Below the pieces are notes generated by a model. It ran no database searches, was not told where the DNA came from, and saw nothing but the letters and a program-made list of their open reading frames with translations. Shown here one piece after another: positions 1-5,347 of a stretch of 6,961 nt of DNA (positions are counted from its first letter, which is position 1; every line of letters starts with the position of its first letter). The position numbers and the translations under genes were made by a program. Origin of the DNA: Actinomycetota bacterium (GTDB lineage: Bacteria > Actinomycetota > Actinomycetes > Nanopelagicales > Nanopelagicaceae); contig WLJF01000038.1 of assembly GCA_009701945.1 (NCBI GenBank), positions 1 to 6,961 on the forward strand, written 5' to 3'.

Positions 1-470
1 AGCCACTTCTTGCAGCTGTTAAGGGAAATGCCATCGGTGTTGGCACCACGATGTTGCTGCACTGCGATGTAGTCGTTGCAGCACCGAGTGCAAATTTCTC
101 CATGCCATTCACATCCCTTGGTTTGGTTCCAGAAGCAGGGTCAACAAAACTTTTTCCAGACTTAGTTGGGTATCAGCGCGCTGCAAAGATTTTCATGACC
201 GGAGAATCCTTTGGAGCAGATGAGGCTCTTGCAATGGGTCTTATCGCCGAGATTGCATCTGATGCTGAGAAAGCAGCTCTTGCAATTGCTGAGAAGATTG
301 CACAACAGCCACCGAAAGCTATCTTGAATACTAAGGCACTCATGAAAGCTGGTAGCCATGATGCTGTCTCGGCTGTCATGCTTGCGGAGTTCCAATTGTT
401 TGCACTTGCACTTCAATCAGAAGAGGCAGCAGAAGCCTTCATGAAATTCATGTCAACGAGAGGTAAATAG
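1..470 (+). CDS. Enoyl-CoA hydratase/isomerase (crotonase) family protein, 5'-truncated by window edge
   Basis: The reading frame is open from base 3 to the TAG at 468-470 and gives about 155 C-terminal residues; a normal crotonase has about 250-260, so roughly 100 N-terminal residues lie outside the window. The first visible residues (AAVKGNAIGVGTT, then CDVVVAA) are the crotonase oxyanion-hole and CoA-binding region, followed by MPFTSLGLVPEAGSTKLFP and the GADEALAMGLI segment of the fold. The two glutamates used by classical hydratases (Glu144 and Glu164 in rat mitochondrial enzyme) fall on Thr and Phe here. A glutamate in the PEAGS motif sits where I recall the catalytic Glu of peroxisomal delta3,delta2-enoyl-CoA isomerases (Eci1/PECI type). 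An isomerase-like activity on unsaturated acyl-CoAs is therefore more likely than simple hydration; this is inference. The stop codon abuts the ATG of the downstream dehydrogenase, so the two are almost certainly cotranscribed. Confidence 0.9.
   Translation, partial: PLLAAVKGNAIGVGTTMLLHCDVVVAAPSANFSMPFTSLGLVPEAGSTKLFPDLVGYQRAAKIFMTGESFGADEALAMGLIAEIASDAEKAALAIAEKIAQQPPKAILNTKALMKAGSHDAVSAVMLAEFQLFALALQSEEAAEAFMKFMSTRGK
458..463 (+). promoter_or_regulatory. Shine-Dalgarno site for the SDR gene
   Basis: GAGAGG lies 7 bases before the ATG at 471, inside the last codons of the crotonase gene. It supports the chosen start and suggests reinitiation or coupled translation across the abutting TAG/ATG. 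The same GAGAGG word precedes the ABC permease gene. Confidence 0.65.
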
Positions 471-1301
471 ATGTCACTTCAAGGAAAGCGCATATTCATC
501 ACCGGCGGATCGCGCGGTATTGGTTTGGCCATTGCTTTACGCGCTGCGCAAGATGGCGCCTTGGTTGCCATCGCTGCAAAGACATCTGATCCAAATCCAA
601 AGTTGCCAGGAACAATTCATACGGCAGCAGATGAGATCCGCGCTGCCGGCGGAACCGCACTTCCCATCCAATGTGATTTGCGAGATGAGAGTCAGATATC
701 CGAAGCTGTTGCACTGGCTGCTAAAGAGTTTGGTGGGATAGATATCCTGATCAATAATGCCAGTGCGATAAATCTGACTCGGACCGAAGACACTCCAGCC
801 AAGCGATTTGACCTCATGTTTGATGTGAATGTGAGGGGAACATTCCTGACTTCTCAAGCTGCGATTCCATATCTTCGCCAGTCAGCAGAGGCAGGACGTA
901 ATCCACATATTTTGACCCTTTCTCCACCGCTTTCAATGAAAGCTAAGTGGTTTAAGAATCACGTGGCATACACAATGGCTAAATATGGAATGAGTATGTG
1001 CGTTCTTGGTATGTCAGAGGAATTCAAGAGTGATGGGATTGCAGTCAATGCTCTTTGGCCTCGCACAGCCATCGACACCGCAGCTCTTCAGATGATTCCA
1101 GGTGTTGATACAGCGGCCTGCCGAACTCCAGAGATTCTCTCTGACTCTGCATACATAATTCTCAATCGCATTTCTAAAGAGTGCACAGGAAACTTCTTTG
1201 TCGATGATGAGGTTCTAGCATCTGAAGGAATCACAGATCTTGAAAAGTATTCAGTGGTTCCAGGAACAAAGGATTTCTTGCTCGATTTCTTCCTCGATTA
1301 A
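471..1301 (+). CDS. HSDL2-like short-chain dehydrogenase/reductase (SDR)
   Basis: This 276-residue protein is a classical-type SDR: an NAD(P)(H)-dependent cytoplasmic oxidoreductase acting on a carbonyl or hydroxyl group. The nucleotide-binding TGGSRGIG is at residues 11-18, the acidic CDL at 68-70, NNAS at 95-98, the structural/catalytic Asn at 120, the catalytic Ser at 151, and YTMAK with Tyr167 and Lys171. The long insert around residues 38-52, DTPAKRFDLMFDVNVRGT, the double Pro after Ser151, and KYGMSMCVLGMSEEFK followed by AVNALWPRTAI closely resemble eukaryotic HSDL2 and its bacterial relatives. The C-terminal SCP2 sterol-carrier domain of animal HSDL2 is absent, since the protein ends at about the SDR boundary. 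The substrate is unknown; pairing with a crotonase suggests a 3-hydroxyacyl or branched/isoprenoid acyl intermediate, which is inference. The start at 471 directly follows the upstream stop and has a good GAGAGG site. The gene ends only 3 bases before the convergent ABC ATPase stop. Confidence 0.92.
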   Translation: MSLQGKRIFITGGSRGIGLAIALRAAQDGALVAIAAKTSDPNPKLPGTIHTAADEIRAAGGTALPIQCDLRDESQISEAVALAAKEFGGIDILINNASAINLTRTEDTPAKRFDLMFDVNVRGTFLTSQAAIPYLRQSAEAGRNPHILTLSPPLSMKAKWFKNHVAYTMAKYGMSMCVLGMSEEFKSDGIAVNALWPRTAIDTAALQMIPGVDTAACRTPEILSDSAYIILNRISKECTGNFFVDDEVLASEGITDLEKYSVVPGTKDFLLDFFLD

Positions 1302-1304
1302 GAG

Positions 1305-2060
1305 TTAGAGCCGCCCTGCCTGGTGGAGGGCTCCAAGGAAATCTTTAAGCTCCTGAGTCTTAGGTGATTCAAAGATGCTTTCAGGTATTCCACTTTCGTG
1401 GACGCGCCCTTTGTGTAAGAAGACGACGCTATCTGCAATTTTCTTGGCAAAACCCATCTCATGGGTTGCAATCACCATCGTCATGCCATCACGCTTTAAC
1501 TCAGAGATCAATGTGAGAACTTCTGCAATGAGCACTGGGTCGAGTGCGCTGGTGACTTCATCTAGTAGGAGAAGCTTTGGATTTGTTGCAATAGCGCGGA
1601 TGATTGCAACACGTTGTTGTTGACCGCCACTGAGCAGGTTCGGGAACTCATCTGCCTTATCTGCTAGTCCAAAGCGTTTAAGAAGGTCGCGAGCGTTCTT
1701 ATCTGCAACTTCCTTCTTGATGCCATGAACAAGTCGAGGCGCTAGAGTGATATTTTCCACCACAGTTAAATGTGGGAAGAGATTAAATGCTTGAAATACA
1801 GAGCCAATCTGACCGCGGACTGAGTCAATATCGGTCCCATAAGCAGAGATATCAGTTCCATCGAGGTTGATCTGACCGTCGTTGAGCTCTTCAAGTAAGT
1901 TCATACAACGCATGAGCGTGCTCTTACCTGAACCACTAGCACCGATGATGACGGTGGCAGATTGGGCAGGAAAGTTGATAGATACATCGTCTAATACGAG
2001 ATTGTCACCAAATGATTTACGTAAGCCCTTGAGTTCAAAGAGTGCGTTCACGTCTACCAC
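1305..2060 (-). CDS. Polar amino-acid ABC transporter, ATP-binding subunit
   Basis: This 251-residue cytoplasmic ATPase belongs to the polar amino acid uptake (PAAT, HisP/GlnQ-like) family and would power import by dimerising under the permease. It shows Walker A GASGSGKST (40-48), the Q-loop Gln90, the signature LSGGQ (143-147), Walker B LLLLDE (163-168) running into the D-loop SALDP, and the switch His200 in ATHEMGFA, a wording typical of PAAT ATPases. It has no C-terminal regulatory ACT/NIL domain of the MetN type, so it is not a canonical MetN despite the SAM-responsive leader. It is the last gene of the operon. The start given is GTG (2060-2058), which overlaps the permease stop by 7 bases. 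A second in-frame GTG three codons later (2051-2049) is also possible; AAGGA upstream sits only 2 bases from the first GTG and 11 from the second, so the exact start is uncertain. Confidence 0.95.
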   Translation of the reverse strand: MVDVNALFELKGLRKSFGDNLVLDDVSINFPAQSATVIIGASGSGKSTLMRCMNLLEELNDGQINLDGTDISAYGTDIDSVRGQIGSVFQAFNLFPHLTVVENITLAPRLVHGIKKEVADKNARDLLKRFGLADKADEFPNLLSGGQQQRVAIIRAIATNPKLLLLDEVTSALDPVLIAEVLTLISELKRDGMTMVIATHEMGFAKKIADSVVFLHKGRVHESGIPESIFESPKTQELKDFLGALHQAGRL

Positions 2061-2902
2061 TGTCCTTGTGCTCGTTGACGCGCATCTTGCTTACGGGTCA
2101 GCCAATCGGTGAATCGAGTTAATGGGATTGTGAGCAGAACAAAGAGAGCACCAGCGACAAGATATGGAGTGAAGTTAAAAGATTGAGCAGTTTGAATTCC
2201 TGCTGCACGAATAGCATCGACTGCGCCTAGAACAGAGATCAGTCCAGAATCCTTTTGGAGAGAGACGAGGTCATTCAGTAGCGGGGGAGTCACATTACGA
2301 AAAGCTTGCGGCAAGACAACATGTTCAAGAGTTTGTGATTGTGTCAGGCCTAATGCGCGCGCTGCCTGACGTTGTGTGGGGTTCACTCCTTCAATTCCTG
2401 CGCGGATAACTTCTGCAACATAGGCCGAATAGGTCAATACAAGCGCGACTGTGCCGAGCACGACTGCAGAGTTGGGAATCCAACTAATACGTAGTCCTGG
2501 GATTCCAAGTCCTACGAGCAAAAGGACTAGAAGAAGCGGAAGACCGCGAAAGAGGTCTGTGTAGATAGTTGCGACAAGTCGCACAGGATAGAGAACTGGG
2601 GAAGTGCTTGTTCGCGCAACAGCGATCAATAGCCCGATGAGAAGAACGAAGAACTCGGCAATGATAAGAACTCGCAAGTTAAGTAGAAGGCCATGAAAAA
2701 CCGAAGGCATTGCCTGCTTGGCATAGTGCCAATTAAAGAAGGAGTTCTTCACCATTTCGTAGCCTTGTGCGCCAGTAACAACGAGGACAAGAACAAATCC
2801 GAAAGCAAGCGTGCTCGATAGAGCTATCAAAGTAGAACGACGAGAGGCCCGACGCTTGGCAGCCTCACGTTGCAATTGCAACGCAGATGGCTGATAAGTC
2901 AT
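2054..2902 (-). CDS. Polar amino-acid ABC transporter, permease subunit
   Basis: This 282-residue integral membrane subunit is of the HisM/GlnP type. A basic N-terminal tail (about 10-22) precedes a first membrane segment (about 24-45), then a loop of about 25 residues and the core permease domain (about 67-265). GLLLNLRVLIIAEFF opens the core, LFRGLPLLLVLLL lies at 117-129, and the EAA coupling loop spans about 161-200 (AYVAEVIRAGIEGVNPTQRQAARALGL followed by VVLPQAFRNVTPPLLND), which docks on the ATPase. Only one permease gene is present, so a homodimer is expected. The ATG is preceded by a good Shine-Dalgarno site. The gene lies 28 bases downstream of the binding-protein gene and overlaps the ATPase gene by 7 bases, so all three form one operon under the riboswitch leader. 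The substrate cannot be read from this subunit. Confidence 0.94.
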   Translation of the reverse strand: MTYQPSALQLQREAAKRRASRRSTLIALSSTLAFGFVLVLVVTGAQGYEMVKNSFFNWHYAKQAMPSVFHGLLLNLRVLIIAEFFVLLIGLLIAVARTSTSPVLYPVRLVATIYTDLFRGLPLLLVLLLVGLGIPGLRISWIPNSAVVLGTVALVLTYSAYVAEVIRAGIEGVNPTQRQAARALGLTQSQTLEHVVLPQAFRNVTPPLLNDLVSLQKDSGLISVLGAVDAIRAAGIQTAQSFNFTPYLVAGALFVLLTIPLTRFTDWLTRKQDARQRAQGQW

Positions 2903-2906
2903 CGGA

Positions 2907-2912
2907 CCTCTC
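2907..2912 (-). promoter_or_regulatory. Shine-Dalgarno site for the ABC permease gene
   Basis: On the minus strand GAGAGG stands 4 bases before the ATG (2902-2900), within the 28-base gap after the binding-protein gene. It fixes the permease start. I saw no hairpin in this short gap that would separate expression of the two genes. Confidence 0.6.
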
Positions 2913-2930
2913 GCTTCTTCAAACTAGGTA

Positions 2931-3752
2931 TTACTTAAGAACAGGTGCGCCGACTGTGCTTGCGAGCCAAGCATCAGCAATCTTTGCAAGAGTTCCATTT
3001 GCACGAAGGGCATCAACTGCTGCTGACACATCCTTAGTGAGTTTGCTGCCCTTTGAAAGAACGAGACCGAATTGCTCTCCGCCTGCCTTTGCAGGGAACT
3101 GGCCAACAATGAGTCCATTTTCAAGATCAACAGCTGTAATGTAGAAAGCAGTTGGTAGGTCGACGATGAGGCCGTCGATCTGCCCATTGGCAAGTGCCTG
3201 CTTTGCGACATCGTTGGTATCAAAGACTGCAGGTGCTTGAGTTGGTTGGATGACATCTGTAATTGTTGAGTATGAAGTTGTTCCAACTTGAGCTCCGAGC
3301 TTTGCGCCCTTGAGATCTGCAATCGACTTTGCTCCAGCAATCTTTGATCCCTTGACAGTGATTACTGTCTGAGAAACGTCGTAGTAGCCAGATGAGAAAT
3401 CAACTGCCTTTTTGCGTTCATCAGTAATGGAGACCTGGTTGATATCGAAATCGAAATCCTTGCAACCTGGCTGGATTACTTTATTAAACGGCACCTTGAC
3501 CCACTCAACCTTGTCAGCTGAGTATCCGAGCTCTTCTGCAACTGCATAGGCAACTGCTGCTTCGTATCCCTTGCCGTTAGATGGAGTGTTGTCATCAAAC
3601 CATGGACCGTATGCAGGATCGTCGGTTCCGATAGTAAGGACGCCTTCTTTAATCTGACCGCAGCCAGAGCTCTTCTGAGCGTTAACAACTGGAATAGCAA
3701 TCGCAACGATTGCAACAAGTGCTACGAGAGCAATTTTGATTTTTGTATTCAA
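2931..3752 (-). CDS. Amino-acid ABC transporter substrate-binding protein, secreted (TTG start)
   Basis: This 273-residue extracellular solute-binding protein of the PAAT family (SBP_bac_3 fold) captures substrate for the permease. It has a signal peptide: basic NTKIK, hydrophobic core 8-23, likely cleavage VNA|Q after residue 25. The mature domain begins VLTIGTDDPAYGPWF (38-52) and contains FDINQVSITDERKKAVDFS (102-120), with Arg113 at the position that usually holds the substrate alpha-carboxylate, GTTS at 157-160, and DLPTAFY with Asp198. Cys31 and Cys97 could form a disulphide. The residues before Cys31 (KSSG) do not make a proper lipobox, so lipid anchoring is doubtful; the protein might be soluble or held by an uncleaved signal anchor. 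The start is TTG: an in-frame stop lies at 3770-3768 and no ATG or GTG occurs before the signal peptide. The riboswitch directly upstream suggests a sulfur amino acid or related ligand (inference). Confidence 0.93.
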   Translation of the reverse strand: MNTKIKIALVALVAIVAIAIPVVNAQKSSGCGQIKEGVLTIGTDDPAYGPWFDDNTPSNGKGYEAAVAYAVAEELGYSADKVEWVKVPFNKVIQPGCKDFDFDINQVSITDERKKAVDFSSGYYDVSQTVITVKGSKIAGAKSIADLKGAKLGAQVGTTSYSTITDVIQPTQAPAVFDTNDVAKQALANGQIDGLIVDLPTAFYITAVDLENGLIVGQFPAKAGGEQFGLVLSKGSKLTKDVSAAVDALRANGTLAKIADAWLASTVGAPVLK

Positions 3753-3767
3753 CTTTCCACGCCTTTC
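3753..3767 (-). promoter_or_regulatory. Ribosome binding region of the binding-protein gene
   Basis: On the minus strand GAAAGG (3767-3762) lies 9 bases before the TTG start, with a second weak purine stretch GGAAAG directly adjacent to it. The site begins only 4 bases after the end of the riboswitch aptamer (3772), so ligand-dependent folding could plausibly affect ribosome access. This is the expected place for translational control. Confidence 0.45.
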
Positions 3768-3771
3768 TTAT

Positions 3772-3880
3772 GCGCTTGTCTTGAGATTCTCAAGACCTGG
3801 TCTTATTCATCCGGGAGGCACCCCGCCGCCTTGGAGGGTTGCCGATCAAAGTGCCGGTGCATTCTTTGATACTCGTGACC
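3772..3880 (-). ncRNA. SAM-IV riboswitch (S-adenosylmethionine sensor) in the ABC operon leader
   Basis: Read on the minus strand, the leader matches the SAM-IV pattern element by element. P1 is GGTC (3880-3877) with GACC (3802-3799). P2 is ATCAAAG (3870-3864) with CTTTGAT (3851-3845), closed by a 12-base loop. The conserved GGCAACC is at 3843-3837. P3 is ACCC (3839-3836) with GGGT (3823-3820), followed by a wobble, a mismatch and another pair as in the mycobacterial SAM-IV I recall. A pseudoknot is possible between loop CCGG (3857-3854) and CCGG (3814-3811). There is no P4 hairpin of the SAM-I kind. After P1 come AGGT, a perfect 8-bp hairpin (3796-3778) and CAAGCGC (3778-3772), also as in SAM-IV. 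In this class bound SAM normally lowers expression of sulfur amino acid genes. Identification rests on recalled consensus, not a covariance search. P1 is unusually short (4 clear pairs). Confidence 0.87.
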
Positions 3881-3889
3881 GACGCGAAG

Positions 3890-3917
3890 ACTATCAAGAG
3901 TGCCACCAAGATTGAAA
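3890..3917 (-). promoter_or_regulatory. Candidate promoter of the ABC transporter operon
   Basis: On the minus strand a GATAGT -10-like box (3895-3890) follows a weak TTTCAA (3917-3912) with a 16-base spacer. Transcription would begin about 7-9 bases on, at 3883-3881, immediately before the first base of riboswitch P1 at 3880. The position is the main support; the -35 match is poor. Confidence 0.4.
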
Positions 3918-3922
3918 CCGCG

Positions 3923-3928
3923 TAACCT
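3923..3928 (+). promoter_or_regulatory. -10 box of a probable leaderless promoter for the NCS1 permease
   Basis: TAACCT fits TAnnnT and ends 9 bases before the ATG at 3938, so transcription would start at or within a few bases of the start codon. No Shine-Dalgarno sequence is present before this ATG. No convincing -35 box is visible. The TAA of this box (3923-3925) is also an in-frame stop that limits how far the gene can extend upstream. Confidence 0.45.
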
Positions 3929-3937
3929 TGCCGGACT

Positions 3938-5347
3938 ATGAACCTAGAACTCAACGGAACAAACGTCATTCATGAGAATGAGCGTCAAGGAAAGCCATCT
4001 TCACTCTTCTGGCCTTGGTGTGGTGCAAACGTTTCGCTTTTAGCTCTTTCCTATGGCTCTTTCTTCTTGGGGTTCGGTATCTCTTTTTGGCAGGCGACGG
4101 CAGCAGCATTTGCCGGCACAGTTCTCTCCTTCTTACTTGTTGGTATCAGTTCACTTGCTGGAAAGAAGTCGAATGCGCCCACGATGGTTCTATCTCGTGC
4201 AACTTTCGGAGTTAAGGGCAATCTGATTCCTGGAACGCTCTCTTATCTCATCTTCGTTGGTTGGGAGACTGTCCTTGTTTCACTTGCAACCCTTGCAACG
4301 GGAACAGTCTTCATGCGCGTGGGTCACATCGAACATAACACGGCAATGATTATTGGATTCATTATTGCTGTGACACTGACTGTCTCTGCAGGAGTACTTG
4401 GCTTTGAAGTAATTATGAAGCTGCAGCGTTACCTGACAACGATCACGATAGTGATGACCTTGGTCTATATCGCTTTGACAATTTCAGAAGTTGATTGGAA
4501 TGCCATCACTGCGATGAAATCTGGTTCTGCGCAAGGATTTATAGGAGCGCTTATATTTGGCGCCACCGGTATTGGCCTTGGCTGGGTTAACTCTGCCGCC
4601 GACTATTCACGATATCTTCCTCGAACAGTTTCAAGTCGCGGAGTTATTGGGTGGACGGTATTTGGAGCATCCATAGTCCCCATCATTCTGGTTATTTATG
4701 GCGCAGCTCTTTCAGGCAGCAGCAAGGATCTATCTGATGCAATTGCTACAGACCCAATTGGAGCGCTCACAACGATTCTGCCAACCTGGTACCTCATCAT
4801 CTTTGCACTCGTTGCAATTCTTGGGTTAGTCGGGGGAGCAATCCTGGATCTCTACTCATCAGGGTTAACCCTTATCTCCCTTGGCCTACCGGTGAAGCGC
4901 CATGTTGCCGCTTCCTTCGATGCAGTCCTAATGCTTATTGGAACAATTTACTTCGTCTGGGTAGCAGATGATTTCTTCTTTCCATTCCAAGGCTTTCTCA
5001 TCACCCTCGGCGTTCCCATTGCAACATGGTCGGCAATCTTTGTGACTGATGTTTTGATGCGAAAGAGTTATCACGAAGCAGATCTCTATAAGGCGGATGG
5101 ACGTTACGGATCGTGGAATATCGGCTCGATTGCTGTAATGGCGATCGGAACATTGATTGGATGGGGATTTGTCACAAATAGTTTTGCTAGTTGGCTCTCA
5201 TGGCAGGGTTATTTCTTGGGGGTTATTGGAGGGAAAGAGGGAGCGTGGGCTTATGCAAATCTTGGTGTCTTCTTCGCCCTCATTATTGGTTTTGTTGGGT
5301 ATTACTTTGTTGCTCGATCGACTATAGCGAAGCAGGAAAACGCTTAA
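3938..5347 (+). CDS. NCS1-family nucleobase:cation symporter (purine/cytosine permease-like)
   Basis: This 469-residue polytopic inner-membrane transporter has the family's usual length of about 450-500 and about 12 hydrophobic segments. The N-terminal tail (1-22) leads into SLFWPWCGANVSLLALSYG (22-40) and GFGISFWQA, the NCS1 first helix. NAPTMVLSRATFGVKGN (79-95) and SAADYSRYLP (219-228) are signatures of the CodB/Fcy2-like branch, and DLYSSGLTL (304-312) is the conserved helix-8 region. Members bring in cytosine, purines, allantoin, hydroxymethylpyrimidine or related compounds with H+ or Na+; the substrate here cannot be assigned. The start at 3938 is the first possible one after an in-frame stop at 3923-3925 and appears leaderless. 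It diverges from the SAM-riboswitch operon across 185 bases and overlaps the NhaA-like gene at its 3' end. Confidence 0.92.
   Translation: MNLELNGTNVIHENERQGKPSSLFWPWCGANVSLLALSYGSFFLGFGISFWQATAAAFAGTVLSFLLVGISSLAGKKSNAPTMVLSRATFGVKGNLIPGTLSYLIFVGWETVLVSLATLATGTVFMRVGHIEHNTAMIIGFIIAVTLTVSAGVLGFEVIMKLQRYLTTITIVMTLVYIALTISEVDWNAITAMKSGSAQGFIGALIFGATGIGLGWVNSAADYSRYLPRTVSSRGVIGWTVFGASIVPIILVIYGAALSGSSKDLSDAIATDPIGALTTILPTWYLIIFALVAILGLVGGAILDLYSSGLTLISLGLPVKRHVAASFDAVLMLIGTIYFVWVADDFFFPFQGFLITLGVPIATWSAIFVTDVLMRKSYHEADLYKADGRYGSWNIGSIAVMAIGTLIGWGFVTNSFASWLSWQGYFLGVIGGKEGAWAYANLGVFFALIIGFVGYYFVARSTIAKQENA

Noticed and set aside
537..857. 106-residue minus-strand open frame opposite the SDR gene
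   Set aside because: It lies wholly antisense to a gene with all SDR motifs intact, and has no ribosome site or recognisable domain.
1308..1333. Imperfect inverted repeat (GAGCC...GGCTC, also GCCCT...AGGGC) near the convergent SDR/ABC ends
   Set aside because: It lies in the C-terminal codons of the ATPase, has competing weak pairings and no T-run; not credible as a terminator.
1305..2060. ATPase as MetN of a methionine MetNIQ system
   Set aside because: It lacks the C-terminal NIL/ACT-type regulatory domain, and the permease and binding protein are of the PAAT type; only the riboswitch argues for sulfur amino acids.
2924..3340. 138-residue open frame on the minus strand, rich in Gln, Leu and Ser
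   Set aside because: It is a shifted frame of the well-supported binding-protein gene, has low-complexity composition, and resembles no family.
3660..3690. Lipobox at Cys31 of the binding protein
   Set aside because: The preceding residues are KSSG, with Ser instead of Leu/Val/Ile at -3, and the cysteine lies several residues past the hydrophobic core.
3778..3796. Perfect 8-bp hairpin read as an intrinsic terminator
   Set aside because: No U-run follows on the minus strand, and its position and the following CAAGCGC match the 3' hairpin of SAM-IV instead.
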